The position numbers were made by a program, and so were the translations under genes. DNA of 64,000 nucleotides from SHZL01 sp963815185 (GTDB taxonomy: Bacteria > Pseudomonadota > Gammaproteobacteria > Xanthomonadales > SZUA-36), in the NCBI GenBank assembly GCA_963815185.1, contig CAWFGC010000012.1, positions 1-64,000 on the forward strand, in the 5' to 3' direction. A model generated the notes under the pieces. It saw nothing but the letters and a program-made list of their open reading frames with translations. It did no database searches and was not told the DNA's origin. Each line of letters opens with the position of its first letter. Positions within the stretch are counted from its first letter, which is position 1. This document shows positions 28,818 through 39,309 of the stretch, piece by piece.

Positions 28818-29585
28818 TCAGCCGGCGGCTACCTGCTCGCCACCGATGCCGCCCGCATTCGGCCTGCTGACATCCTGGAACAGCAGCATCTCGTTGACAC
28901 GCTCGGAGGCTCCATCGTAGAAGCCGTGCAAGGGCTGACGTTCGAGCGGGTTACGGAACGTGCCGAACACCATGTCCCACAATGGCAGGTCCGAGTAGTT
29001 GTAGCGGTGAATGCCGCGGCCATGATGCACGCTGTGACTTTCCGGGCGCTGAATCAGGTACCCCAACCACCGCGGCGTGCGAAAACTGGCGTGCTGGAAC
29101 ATGGCGTTGAAGGTCAGGAACAGGGCGCCAAGCACGCCGGCCTCGACGGTCAGGCCTAGCAGCGGGAAGAACACCAGGCTGCTGATGCTGGTGAACATGA
29201 AGGCATCCAGTGGATGCTGCCAAAAGGCGCCGAAGGCGTCCAGGCTTTCCGCACTGTGATGCATCTGGTGCCCCAAGCGCCACAACCAATCGTGGGTATG
29301 AGCCAGGCGGTGGTACCAGTAGTGACCCAGTTCATAGACCAGTACACCGACCACGACCCCGCCCCAAGTGCCCAGGCTACTCAGGTCAAGCAGATGGTAA
29401 TCGCCGAGCAGTGTGCCCCAGAGTGTGGCGACGTAGACTGAAATTAAGAAGATGACGAGCGTCACGATGCTGGCCCGCAGGCGCCAGAAACGGGTTGAGC
29501 CGTGTTTGCGTCCACGTACCGCCCAATCCAGCAAGATGAATGCCGGAATCAGACCTATGGTTATCAGGGTAAGTATTTCGTTCAT
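28818..29585 (-). CDS. Sterol desaturase / fatty acid hydroxylase-family protein
   Basis: 255 residues with four or more membrane segments. The eight-histidine di-iron signature is present: ELGHYWYHRLAHTHDWLW, GHQMHHSAE and HSVHHGRGIHRYN. These enzymes hydroxylate or desaturate lipid substrates at the membrane with di-iron chemistry. The start ATG at 29585 has GGAGAGG upstream. It lies upstream of sodB on the same strand with a 184-base gap; independent transcription is likely. Substrate unknown. Confidence 0.85.
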   Translation of the reverse strand: MNEILTLITIGLIPAFILLDWAVRGRKHGSTRFWRLRASIVTLVIFLISVYVATLWGTLLGDYHLLDLSSLGTWGGVVVGVLVYELGHYWYHRLAHTHDWLWRLGHQMHHSAESLDAFGAFWQHPLDAFMFTSISSLVFFPLLGLTVEAGVLGALFLTFNAMFQHASFRTPRWLGYLIQRPESHSVHHGRGIHRYNYSDLPLWDMVFGTFRNPLERQPLHGFYDGASERVNEMLLFQDVSRPNAGGIGGEQVAAG

Positions 29586-29762
29586 TGGATTGCCTCTCCA
29601 TTGTTGTCAGCAAAATCGCTTTCAACCGGGTAGGCGTAACAAGCAGAGGAACATTGTTACCCGAACTCCTGACAGCGGGTTTGGAGCGTGATTTAACGGA
29701 ATGACAGCAGGTGAAATCGGCGTGCAAATTGCACCCGGACCCGTCCGGGTGAACTATGCGGG

Positions 29763-32700
29763 TCAGAGCGGCTCGTAGCGGCAGAATGCACCGGTCTTGA
29801 CGGTGCTGTCGAGATAACGGCCAGCAGCCGGCAACTGCTCACCGATACGGCGAATGGCATCACGCAGGCGCCGGGTGACATTAACCCGGGCCCGCTCCGC
29901 CGCTGTCCCGCCTGGCCGCCTCCGGCCGCCCAGCCCAAAAGCGCGAGACAATTCGCGTTGCAGCGCCTCCTGCTCACCCAGCAAGCGGTCGAGCCGTGCC
30001 GTATCATTCAACTCGCGAGCGTCCTCCAGATCTTCGGCGATGTCAGCCAAGCGCTGCCGATAGGCCGCCTTGGCTGGCCCGTCCAGGCCGAAGTCATCCA
30101 CCGATTCGATCACAGCAAAACCACCGGGTGTATTCAGGTCCAGCGCGTGGAACTCCTGCCCGGGCCGATCAATCAAGCGGGCCAGTATCTGCATGCCCTT
30201 GCTGTCTTTGATGGTGGCCTCTTGACCCTGAAACGTCACTTTCCAGTAATCCCCGGCGGAAATCAGTTCCAATTCGCGATGTGTGTTGAACGATTCGGGT
30301 TCACCGGTCGCTGACACGTGACCGTGTTCACTTAACTCCGCTTTCAGTTCGCGGGCCAGTGTGAGCGCACCGATTCGCTCGGCGACCAGATATGCCTCTT
30401 CCAGGTAGTCGCGTGCTTGCTTTGGTTTGTCCAGCAGAGTGCAGACTCGGGATAGTGTCAGCGCCGTCGGGCCATTCCAGGTCATGCCATACAAACCGGA
30501 GTGGCCGCAGGTTGGCGGTGCGGGAGCCAGCCGGTCAAAAACCCGTTGCGCCAGGTCCCGGTCGCCCAAGCGAACAGCACAATCTCCAATCACCTGGATA
30601 TTGCACATTTCACCCATTTCCAACACACGATCGACGACTCCGGGAGTGCAGGCCGTTCGCGCGGAATTCACATCATCGAGCTTGAGCATCACCTGCATGA
30701 CCAGCGGTTTGATGAACAGATCCTCGGCCCCGCTGGCCTGCAAAGCCAGTTCCATCTGCAACCTGGCCGTATCGATCCGATCGCGGTTGGTTTCGCCGGT
30801 CGCGGCCAGCAGATCAAACGCCTGTATGGCCAGAGTGGTCTGGGCGGTAAAGTCTTCAATTTGCTCCACCGCGTTACGGGCAAGGGCCAACTGACGTTCC
30901 GCCTCGTCATACGCGCCATGAATCATGGCCTGCAAGACCCGTGCGCTGTGGACCCGCCATTCGTAATGCGGCAGGGAAATGCGTTGCGCGACCCGGGCGC
31001 ACTGGTCGAGCGCTGCTTCCATCATCCTGGCATCAGCCATTTCCAATCCGTCGATGAAAAGCAGTGTGTGGGCCCTGAACTGCGCCGGGACGTCATTGAA
31101 TTCCTCAGCGAGTCTGGCGTATTCCATATTGAGATCGACCCGTTCCTGCGCCAGCGCAAAGTCCATCAATGCAGAGATCGCCGAGGTCAGAGTTTCAAAA
31201 AGTGTGCGGCGATCGCCGGTTGAACGTGCCAGCGCCAGGGCTTTTTTCGCCATTGCCATGGGTTCCGCCGGATTGGGAGCGGGCTGAAGCCCGGCTGCCA
31301 GACGGGCTTGCAGCCTGGCTCGCAGTCCCACGTCTTTGGCATTGTCGTTCTCGCCCATGGCGGCAAGCGCTTCGCGCAGAGAATTCACCAGGTCCGGGTC
31401 GACTTTGGCGATGACAAAGGCACTGCCCCAGGTCAGGGCCGCTTGCGCCATCAACCGCCCATCCTGCAAGGTTTGCGCCAGTTGAAATGCTTCGCGGCAC
31501 TTCTCATGGCCGGTTTCGATCTCACCCGCTCGCAGAATGGCGCCAGCGCTTTCCAGCAGCAAGTTACAACGCTCGGCAGGGTCGGCAGTGGGTCCCGCGC
31601 CAAAGGCATCCAGCGCTCGCTGGAATAGTGTCGCTGATTCAGTAAATGCCAGGCGATCGGCGGCACGTTCGGCAGCGCTGCACCAGGCCTGGATCGCCTG
31701 TGTGCGCCAGGCGGGTCCGGCTGCCTTGTAATGTTCCGCCAACTCGGACCAGGATTCACCGCCATGAGACTGGATCGCGTGCTGCAGATTGTGTGCACAT
31801 CGAAGATGGAGTTTTTGCCGGGAGCCAGCATCGAGACTGGCATGAAGCACTTCGCGATGAAAGACATGGGCAAATCGATAGCTATCGTCACCCGTCTTCT
31901 TCAGTAATGCAGATTGAAGGGCGGGTTGTAGACTCGAGTCGATTTGTCCCATCTCCTGGTCGAGTAACCGGGCCAGTGATGTCGCTTGGAATTCCCGCCC
32001 CAGAACGGAAGCTGCAGCCAGCGCCCGGAACGACTCGCCGGGAAGGGTTTCCAGGTGTTGGCGAATCACCTGTCGAACATTGCGGGGAATCGGTAGTGAG
32101 GCGGCTGACAGCGATAAGGTCCTCTCGCAGTAAAGCGATCAGTTCAGACAGATACAGTGGATTGCCTTCCGAAGCTATGAAGACCTCATGTGCCCGATCC
32201 GGTGAGACCTGCCGGCCCGCGTGCTGCTCCAGCAAGGCTTGAACCTCAGGCTCGCGGAGGCATTGCAGCGAGAGGTGCTGTCCGTGGCGGGCGCAGAGCC
32301 ATAACGGCGAAGACTCGTCCGCCAGGCTGGCTTCTGCCTCGCGAAAAGTGCCCAACAGCAGGTAGCCTGCGGCCGAAGCATGCTGGCAGGCGTACAGGAG
32401 CAGCGCCAGGGAATCGTTGTCGGCCGCGTGCAAGTCTTCAAACACGAGCACGAAGGGTTTCCTGGCTGCTGCGGCGCCGAGCAAAGCGCGCATCGCTTCG
32501 AGCAATTGGAAACGCGCTTGTTCCGGACGAAGCACCGCTTGCTCGATACCATCGGCGGTAAACTCGGGCAGCAACTGCCGCAGTGGTGCGACCAGCGTGG
32601 CTGGCAAGTCGTGGCTGGCCAACAAAGCGCGCAGGCATTGGGTCCATGGCCAGAACGGTGGCGCGCCGCCCGCTTCCCAGGCAAAACCCCAATGCACCGG

Positions 32701-32889
32701 GATACCTGCCTTCCGGGCGCAGCACTCGGCCCATCGGGCCAGCGCACTCTTGCCGATACCAGGTTCACCGGAAATCATGACCACACCGCCACGACCTTCA
32801 TTCATGGCGCTCACGGCCAATTCCAGCGCCTGCTGTTCAGTTTCCCGTGCGATTAGCGAAGGGAAATTATCTGCCGCAATGAAGGTCAC
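29763..32889 (-). CDS. Large AAA/STAND-type ATPase regulator, frameshifted
   Basis: The first part (about 32889 to 32115) carries an ATPase domain: Walker A GEPGIGKSALARWAE, Walker B VLVFEDLHAADNDSL, and LLLGTFREAE. The frame then shifts once near 32110-32130; the second part resumes with LSAASLPIPRNVRQVIRQHL and runs through a helical TPR-like region. It ends with a C-terminal domain (GDYWKVTFQGQEATIKDSKG through RLRDAIRRIGEQLPAAG). Corrected length is near 1041 residues. This layout belongs to regulators with a winged-helix or signalling C terminus. The exact start is uncertain (GTG at 32889 or 32943). Targets unknown. Confidence 0.75.
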
Positions 32890-33087
32890 CCTGAGATAAT
32901 AGCCGAAAGTGATGCCGACCAAGAATTTTGGATGCAAGCACACACAAACAGAGATTTAGCCCGCCTATTGCAAAAGGGTCTGCCGACATTTCATGGCTGG
33001 TTCAGGTATTCAGACAAGTATCAGCCGCCCTTTTCCGGCCCCAAATGCCACCGGAGCGCCACTGGCGCCAGCCCCGGAAGTCCGGGT

Positions 33088-35019
33088 CTACGGTTGCTGA
33101 GGCTGGCGAATAGCCAGGCGGTACAGCAGCACCGCAACACCTGTGAGCATTAACAGGCCCAGCCAGCCACCGAAGTGCCATTGCTCCGGCAAGGCCAACA
33201 CCTCGGCGGAACCCAGCGCGACAATCGGAATGGCCATGAAAATACCCATCAGCGCTTCGCCGGTAATCAGCCCGGCCGAAAACAAAGTGCCCTTTTGGTG
33301 AATGCGCTCGCGCTCGCCTTCGGAATCACCGGGTTTGAAATAGCGCTCCACCAGGTGGGCGACCAGGCCGCCGGCAAAAATCGGCACGCTGAGTTCGATC
33401 GGCAGGTAGATGCCGACCGCGCAGGCCAGAACCGGTGTGCGGAATGTTGATCCACGCTTCTTCAATGTCTCATCGAGCAGGATAATCATGGCGCCGATGG
33501 CTGCACCAATGCCGATCATGGTCCAGGGAAGTTCACCGCCAAAAATGCCGTTGGCCACCGAGGCCATCAGGTTGGCCTGGGGCGCCAGCAGCGGGCTGGG
33601 ATGAGCTTCCGTGGGAACGCCGATGCCATAAGCCTGGGCCAAAAGGTTCATGACCGGCGCCATGACGAGGGCGCTCGAAACACCGCCAATGGCCAGCATC
33701 AACTGCTGTTTCCACGGGGTAGCGCCCAGTATGTAACCGCATTTCAAATCCTGCAGGTTATCGCCGCCGATACAGGCCGCGCCGCACACCACCGCGCCGA
33801 TCATGATGGTGGCCACCGCGCCGATCGGTGAATCCGCGCCCAGCATCATGACCAGCACCAGGGCGGCAAACAGGATCGTGGCGATGGTCAGTCCGGAAAC
33901 CGGGTTGTTGCTCGAACCCACCAGGCCCGCCATGTAGGCTGATACCGAAACAAAAAGGAAACCCGCCACGATCATGATCACCGTCATCGGAATGCTGACC
34001 AGCCAGTTACCGACGATGGCCTGGTACAGGAACATCAGCGGAATCACGAACAACACCACGCCCACCAGGATGAATTTCATCGGCAGGTCGCGCTCCGTCG
34101 CCGGCAGCGCCTTGCCGCCATTGCCCCGCTCGGCCTTGATGCCGCTGCGAATGCCCGAAACCAGCGAGTGCCGCAGGGAAATCAGCGTCCACACGCCACC
34201 GATCAGCATCGCACCCACGCCCAGGTAACGGATCTGTGCGGACCAGATGCCGTATGCGGCATCCTCGGCAGCGGCGCCGGCCAGTTCCACGCCCAGGACC
34301 GGATCGGCAGCGAGGAAGTAGGTGCTGTAAATCGGGATGGCGATGTTCCAGGCAATCACACCGCCGGCCAGCATGACGATGCCGATGTTCAGGCCAACGA
34401 TGTAGCCCACGCCGAACAATGCCGGCGACAGGTTGGTGCCGAAATAGGCCAGTCCTTTACCCCACCAGGCCGAAGCAGCCGCGGTGTCCGGGATCAGGCG
34501 CAAGCCGCTGCCGGCCGCCAGTTTCATCAGTCCGCCAATCGTTGCCGCGCCGGCCAGTATCTTCAGTCCCGCGCCCGGGTTATCACCGGTCTTGAGCACC
34601 TCGGCAGCCGCCTTGCCCTCGGGAAAAGCCAGCCCCTGGTCCACGATCAACGAGCGCCGCAGCGGAACCGAGAACAACACGCCCAGCAGGCCGCCGAGCC
34701 CGGCAATGGCCAGCACCCAGGAGTATCGGAAGTCTTCCCAGTACCCCAGGATCAGCAAGGCCGGCATCGTGAAAATTACGCCGGTGGCGATCGAGGTCCC
34801 GGCCGAAGCTCCGGTACTCACGATATTGTTTTCCAGGATATGCCCGCCACCCAGTAACTTCAGAATGGCCATCGACACCACCGCGGCCGGAATGGCGGAT
34901 GCGATGGTCATGCCGGCAAACAGGCCGAGATAGGCATTGGCGCCCGCCAGGATCATGGCCAGGATGATCGCCAGGATGATGGCGCGCGGAGTTAGTTCGG
35001 GTGGGGCTCGATGATTCAT
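33088..35019 (-). CDS. OPT-family oligopeptide transporter
   Basis: 643 residues from the ATG at 35019; a TTG at 35037 would add six residues. The opening PRAIILAIILAMILAGANAYLGLFAG and GGGHILENNIVSTGASAGTS match the OPT superfamily, as do NNPVSGLTIATILFAAL and GDNLQDLKCGYILGATPWKQQ. About sixteen membrane helices are expected. The family imports small peptides or metal-chelator complexes by proton coupling. No neighbour gives the substrate. Confidence 0.9.
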   Translation of the reverse strand: MNHRAPPELTPRAIILAIILAMILAGANAYLGLFAGMTIASAIPAAVVSMAILKLLGGGHILENNIVSTGASAGTSIATGVIFTMPALLILGYWEDFRYSWVLAIAGLGGLLGVLFSVPLRRSLIVDQGLAFPEGKAAAEVLKTGDNPGAGLKILAGAATIGGLMKLAAGSGLRLIPDTAAASAWWGKGLAYFGTNLSPALFGVGYIVGLNIGIVMLAGGVIAWNIAIPIYSTYFLAADPVLGVELAGAAAEDAAYGIWSAQIRYLGVGAMLIGGVWTLISLRHSLVSGIRSGIKAERGNGGKALPATERDLPMKFILVGVVLFVIPLMFLYQAIVGNWLVSIPMTVIMIVAGFLFVSVSAYMAGLVGSSNNPVSGLTIATILFAALVLVMMLGADSPIGAVATIMIGAVVCGAACIGGDNLQDLKCGYILGATPWKQQLMLAIGGVSSALVMAPVMNLLAQAYGIGVPTEAHPSPLLAPQANLMASVANGIFGGELPWTMIGIGAAIGAMIILLDETLKKRGSTFRTPVLACAVGIYLPIELSVPIFAGGLVAHLVERYFKPGDSEGERERIHQKGTLFSAGLITGEALMGIFMAIPIVALGSAEVLALPEQWHFGGWLGLLMLTGVAVLLYRLAIRQPQQP

Positions 35020-35189
35020 CGGCTGTCCAATGTGCAAACCAGCTCAGATTCTATCTCCAAACTGAACAAAACGGCTCGAAATTTGGGAAACGGTCGCCTT
35101 GACATCTGTTTCACCTCTGGTGGAGGTGGGGGCGTCTATATCTTCTATACTTCGCCTTTTACTCGCATCAATCATGGGAGAGAATGGCA

Positions 35190-36456
35190 ATGCATAAGTT
35201 TCTCGCAGCGCTTGCGACCGGATTGTTGATGGCTGGTCCCGTCCCCGCCCAGCAGGATGGTCGACCGGAGGGCCTTACCCTGGCCAATTTCCAGTACCCG
35301 CCCTACAACCGCTGGGCTTTCAGTCATGTTCGCGAGGTCATCACGACCGCCAATATTCCACATGACAACCGCCGCATTCTCAAGCTGGAGAAATCCCCCG
35401 ATGCGCGGGACGACTTTTCCTTGCAGTACCAGGGCAAGTTACGACACATGGATGAGATAGCGGCCGAGCAATACATCGATGGCATCCTGGTGATCAAGGA
35501 CGGTCGCATTCTGGTGGAGAAATACTATGGCGCCCTGCGTCCGGAGTTGCCTCACTTGATGATGTCGGTGAACAAGTCCGTGGTCGCTCTGCTGGCCGGC
35601 AAGCTCGCCGAGCAGGGTCGGATTGATCTGTCCAGGAGTGTGGCCCACTACGTGCCGGCGCTGGCGGCCAGCGGCTGGGGTCCGGACTCGCTGCAAACCC
35701 TGATGGACATGCGCGATGGCGCCGATTACACCGAGGACTACGAGGACATGCACAGCACCGTGCGGTTGCAGGACTGTGCCGCTGGGATGGTCCGATGCTG
35801 ACTATTGCCCCAAGGACGGCCCGCGCGGTGGCTACGAGTTCTTCTCCACGGTGGGCCGCAACGAGGACAACCTGGGCAAGTTTATCTACAAGTCCGGCAC
35901 CACCGATGTCATCGGGTGGGTGCTGGAGGAAGCCACTCGCAAGCCCCTGGCGACGCTGATTTCCGAGTACATCTGGCAACCCATGGGCGCCGAGTTTGAT
36001 GCCAACATCACCATCGACTCGACGGGCTTTGCCCTGGGTGACGGCGGCATGAGTGCGACGCTTCGGGACCTGGGGAGATTCGGGCTGCTGGTACTCAGCG
36101 ACGGCCGGGTACTGGGTGCGCAGGTGGTGCCCGCGGCCTTCATCCACGACATCGAGAACCAGCCCCCCGATCCCGAATGGCCTTACCCGGTGAACTCCGA
36201 TGGGCTCAAGCCCTACTACCGCTCCTTCTGGTGGGGTATCGGCAATGGCAGGGGCGACGTCGAAGGCGAAGGGATCAACGGGCAAATTTTACACGTGGCG
36301 CCGGGGGCAGGAATGGTAATCGCCATCTTCTCCAGTTGGCCACGCGCCGATGTGGAAGAAGGGCCTTACGGCTGGAAGGCTAGCGCCGAGCTTGAGGAGG
36401 CCCTGACGAGAAAGTTTCGGGATCAGGGGTCCATAAAAGGGGACGGGGCAGATTAA
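35190..36456 (+). CDS. Serine hydrolase of the beta-lactamase/6-aminohexanoate-dimer hydrolase type, frameshifted
   Basis: Start at the ATG at 35190 (GGGAGA eight bases upstream) with a signal peptide ending VPAQQDG. The SxxK nucleophile lies in MMSVNKSVVALLAGKL. The frame breaks at 35783-35786: one extra G in GCTGGGATGG turns AAGWSDADYC into a stop. The second frame continues GGYEFFSTVGRNEDNLGKF and ILHVAPGAGMVIAIFSSWP to the end. Corrected length is about 421 residues, as expected. The stop codon sits inside a dispersed repeat, so the final residues GDGAD come from the repeat. Probable periplasmic amide or ester hydrolase. Confidence 0.8.
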
Positions 36457-36485
36457 GTTGGATTAATGTGCCCCTCCCCATTTTT
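36439..36485. repeat. Dispersed palindromic repeat, family A, copy 2
   Basis: GGGGACGGGGCA at the left and TGCCCCTCCCC at the right are inverted, enclosing GATTAAGTTGGATTAA. The core matches the copy at 7361-7401. The TAA of the serine hydrolase (36454-36456) lies inside it. It resembles REP-type gammaproteobacterial palindromes that are usually mobilised by RAYT transposases; none is present in this window. Confidence 0.7.
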
Positions 36486-36521
36486 GACCATGGGATGTGC
36501 TGGTCCGACCCCTTTCTTCTT

Positions 36522-38294
36522 TCAGTTATTGCCCACAAGCGCCAGCTTGCTCTTGCGGCTGCCATAGAGAAAATAAAATACCAGCCCAACCGCCAACCAG
36601 CTCAGGAACCAGGCCCAATTGCTCTTGGTCATGCCGGTGAGAAGATACAGACAGGTAACCAGCCCCATCAAAGGGATCATCGAATATTTCTTGAAATAGG
36701 TCACGATGGCCAACAACAGCGTACTTGCCCAGAATATGATGAGCGTGATGTTGGGAGTCGCGGCGTCCATAAAACTGATCTTCCCGGAACGATAGTCCGC
36801 ATTGTTGGTGAAATCGAAGTTGAACATCTCGGAAAAGTAGTCCCGTGACAGCGCGAACGCGAGCAGCATCGAACCCAATACGATCAGTGGAAAAAGATAT
36901 TGGCCATTGATGTAGGGTATGTGGAAACGTCCTTTTTCTTTCGCTCTTCTGGGAATCAGCAGTATCCCGCCGCATACCAGAACAAAAGCGAAGAGGGTGG
37001 CGATGCTGGTGAAGTCCAGGACAAAGGTTTTATCGGTGAACAGGATGGGAATTCCCACCAGCAACCCGGTGACGATGGTGGCAAAGGACGGTGTTTTATG
37101 CTTGGGGTGGATCTTCTGGAACGCCTCGGGAAGCAGGCCGTCGCGGCTCATGCTCATCCATATGCGTGGCTGCCCCATCTGGAACACCAGCAACACACTG
37201 GTCATCGCCACGACGGCCGCGATTGACACCACGATCTGCATCCACCCGATATTGAGATTTTGCTTTTCAAAGATGAAGGATAACGGATCGCCGACACCTT
37301 CGAAATTCCGGTAATTGACCGCGCCGGTCAGAACCAATGCCAGCAGGATATAGATGACGGTGCATATGATCAGGGAAAGGATCATGCCCTTGGGCAGATC
37401 GCGCTGCGGGTTCTTGCTCTCTTCAGCCAACACGCTCACGGCGTCGAAACCGATATAGGCAAAGAACACGCCACTGACGGCGGCCATGACTCCACCAAAA
37501 CCGTTTGGCATGAAGCTATGGATACCGTTGTCGTTGGGCGGCATCCAGTTGCTCATGGATCCGCTCGCAAAGATGAGATAGCCACCTACCAGAATGATCA
37601 GCACGACCACGGAGAGTTTGAGGATAACCATGATGTTACTGAAGTTGCGGCTTTCCTTGATCCCTGTATATGCGAGATAGGTGATCAGCAGGTTGATCAC
37701 CAGCGCGGGAATATCCAGAATGATCTTTACCCCGTCGATCATAGGCGCGTTTTTCCAGGCGCTCAGGATCTCGGCATCGGTTGATCCGCCGTCGATAGCA
37801 TTTTTGACTTCCGGGTAACTGTTGCTGAAGTAGTCGGGAACATGCAGGTTGAGCTGCACAATGTCACCGAACTTATCCAGGAAGGAAGTAAAATAATCGC
37901 TCCAGCTAAACGCTACGTAGATGTTTCCAATCGAATATTCCATGATCAGCGCCCAGCCAATGATCCAGGCGAACAACTCACCGAAACTGGCATAGGCATA
38001 GGTATAGGCACTGCCGGATACAGGAATCCGGCTGGCAAATTCCGAATAACAAAAGGCGGTGAACGCGCATGCGGTGGCGGTTATGACGAACAGGACAACC
38101 ACACCCGGCCCGCCCTCGAAAACAGCGCGGCCGAGGCTGCTGAAACTGCCGGCACCCAGGATCGCAGCAATGCCAAAAAAGGTAAGGTCACGCATGCTGA
38201 GCACTCTTTTCAAAGCCGTGCCCCCAAGCGGATCATCGCTGCTTTCAGACAAAATGCTGGATATGGTCTTGGTGCGGAATAGGGAATTGAGCAT
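36522..38294 (-). CDS. APC-family amino acid permease
   Basis: 590 residues from the ATG at 38294 (MLNSLFRTKTISSILSESSD). The signature of cationic/amino acid APC permeases is clear: LTFFGIAAILGAGSFSSLGR, FCYSEFASRIPVSGSAYTYA and YIGFDAVSVLAEESKNPQRD. Twelve or more membrane helices are expected, with two extra toward the C terminus. The fourth loop is enlarged (GDIVQLNLHVPDYFSN). It imports an amino acid or amine with protons. Substrate unknown. Confidence 0.85.
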   Translation of the reverse strand: MLNSLFRTKTISSILSESSDDPLGGTALKRVLSMRDLTFFGIAAILGAGSFSSLGRAVFEGGPGVVVLFVITATACAFTAFCYSEFASRIPVSGSAYTYAYASFGELFAWIIGWALIMEYSIGNIYVAFSWSDYFTSFLDKFGDIVQLNLHVPDYFSNSYPEVKNAIDGGSTDAEILSAWKNAPMIDGVKIILDIPALVINLLITYLAYTGIKESRNFSNIMVILKLSVVVLIILVGGYLIFASGSMSNWMPPNDNGIHSFMPNGFGGVMAAVSGVFFAYIGFDAVSVLAEESKNPQRDLPKGMILSLIICTVIYILLALVLTGAVNYRNFEGVGDPLSFIFEKQNLNIGWMQIVVSIAAVVAMTSVLLVFQMGQPRIWMSMSRDGLLPEAFQKIHPKHKTPSFATIVTGLLVGIPILFTDKTFVLDFTSIATLFAFVLVCGGILLIPRRAKEKGRFHIPYINGQYLFPLIVLGSMLLAFALSRDYFSEMFNFDFTNNADYRSGKISFMDAATPNITLIIFWASTLLLAIVTYFKKYSMIPLMGLVTCLYLLTGMTKSNWAWFLSWLAVGLVFYFLYGSRKSKLALVGNN

Positions 38295-38511
38295 ACGTTT
38301 CAGATTTCCGGCAAATGGATTGGTGGGTGCTTTCCAATAATGAGTCTCAATCGGGCTAATCTCACCAAAGAAAAGTACGCGATTGGATTCGGCCTGTTGC
38401 CAACGGCAGAGCCCATCAAATTTGTAATTAAAGCATATCCATCCTGACAAGTAATTCTCGGTGATTGTTCAGTGGCGCAACGGCTCGGCCCATGTTGTGC
38501 AGAAGCTGCTG

Positions 38512-38565
38512 GATTTAATGTACAGGATGAACGGTATGCCGCGGGTGAAGGGATGCAGAAGGTAC
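38512..38565. repeat. Dispersed repeat, family B, copy 2
   Basis: ATGTACAGGATGAACGGTA followed by TGCCGCGG and AGGGATGCAG, matching the family B copy at 14347-14416. It overlaps the 3' end of the minus-strand gene that stops at 38515, so its tail (SLHPRHTVHPVH) is written by the repeat. Confidence 0.6.
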
Positions 38566-39075
38566 ATCGGCCTGTCCGGTTGTCTTGCGCCGATAGGTAT
38601 AATCCAGAACCGGCGTCCAGGTCGCGCCGTTATCCGTCGTGCGTTCCAGTACCCGGCGGGATTCATCGTCCGATGCGTGTTCGATGGTCAGGCGGAAGGT
38701 AACCCGCGAGCCATCACGCAGGGTTACATCACCTTCGAGAACCAGGGGCCACGGCGTTTGACCTGCCCGGGATTTGAACTCACGGACAAGCCCGTTGACA
38801 CCAACGAACAACTGCTTCCAGCCGCCGGCTTCTTCCGAATTCACCAGCCAGAGGGGCTGCGGCCGCTCTTCGCCGATGCGGCGCTTTTCAAACAGCACCG
38901 CACCCCATCCCTCGAGGGAGATTTCACTGGAGCCTGCCAAATTGCCGTCGGGGGTATAGATCGCCCAACTGCCTGCGAGAAAACTCAAGTCGGGTGGGCC
39001 ATTCTCCTGGCTGAACGCGCTGACCATCGTAAAAAATAACGCGAACATCCCCACACTCATCTGGTTCAGTTTCAT
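38515..39075 (-). CDS. Exported protein of unknown function
   Basis: 186 residues from the ATG at 39075, preceded by AAGGAGCAGCCC. The signal peptide ends near TMVSAFSQEN. The mature part has LSFLAGSWAIYTPDGNLAGS, WLVNSEEAGGWKQLFVG and VLERTTDNGATWTPVLDYTYRR. It is beta-rich and resembles small exported proteins that describe themselves with a lipocalin-like DUF1579-type layout, but this is a guess. The C-terminal 12-18 residues are encoded by a dispersed repeat and so may not be native. Confidence 0.65.
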   Translation of the reverse strand: MKLNQMSVGMFALFFTMVSAFSQENGPPDLSFLAGSWAIYTPDGNLAGSSEISLEGWGAVLFEKRRIGEERPQPLWLVNSEEAGGWKQLFVGVNGLVREFKSRAGQTPWPLVLEGDVTLRDGSRVTFRLTIEHASDDESRRVLERTTDNGATWTPVLDYTYRRKTTGQADVPSASLHPRHTVHPVH

Positions 39076-39241
39076 GGGCTGCTCCTTAAACAAATTGGAT
39101 TAACCCAATTATCGCGTGCCAGGTTCTTCCCGGCGACCCGCGGGCGGGCCGGCTTGGTCAGTTCGTCGAGCAAGCGGTTCGGAGTATCGCTTTTGGCTAC
39201 TTCTTATGACTTTCGCGTCAGTTGCTGCGCGACACGCACTC

Positions 39242-39293
39242 TGGACACCCGCATCTTTTTGGCGTCGGGAAGAAGTGGGTGTCCGGTCTTTTC
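39242..39293. repeat. Dispersed imperfect palindrome, family C, copy 2
   Basis: TGGACACCCGCATCTTTTTG at the left and GAAGAAGTGGGTGTCC at the right form a long imperfect hairpin, followed by GGTCTTTTC as in the copy at 18511-18557. It lies immediately downstream of the stop of the minus-strand gene at 39310 and may act as its terminator. Confidence 0.6.
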
Positions 39294-39309
39294 TCCGGTC
39301 TTTTCTTTT

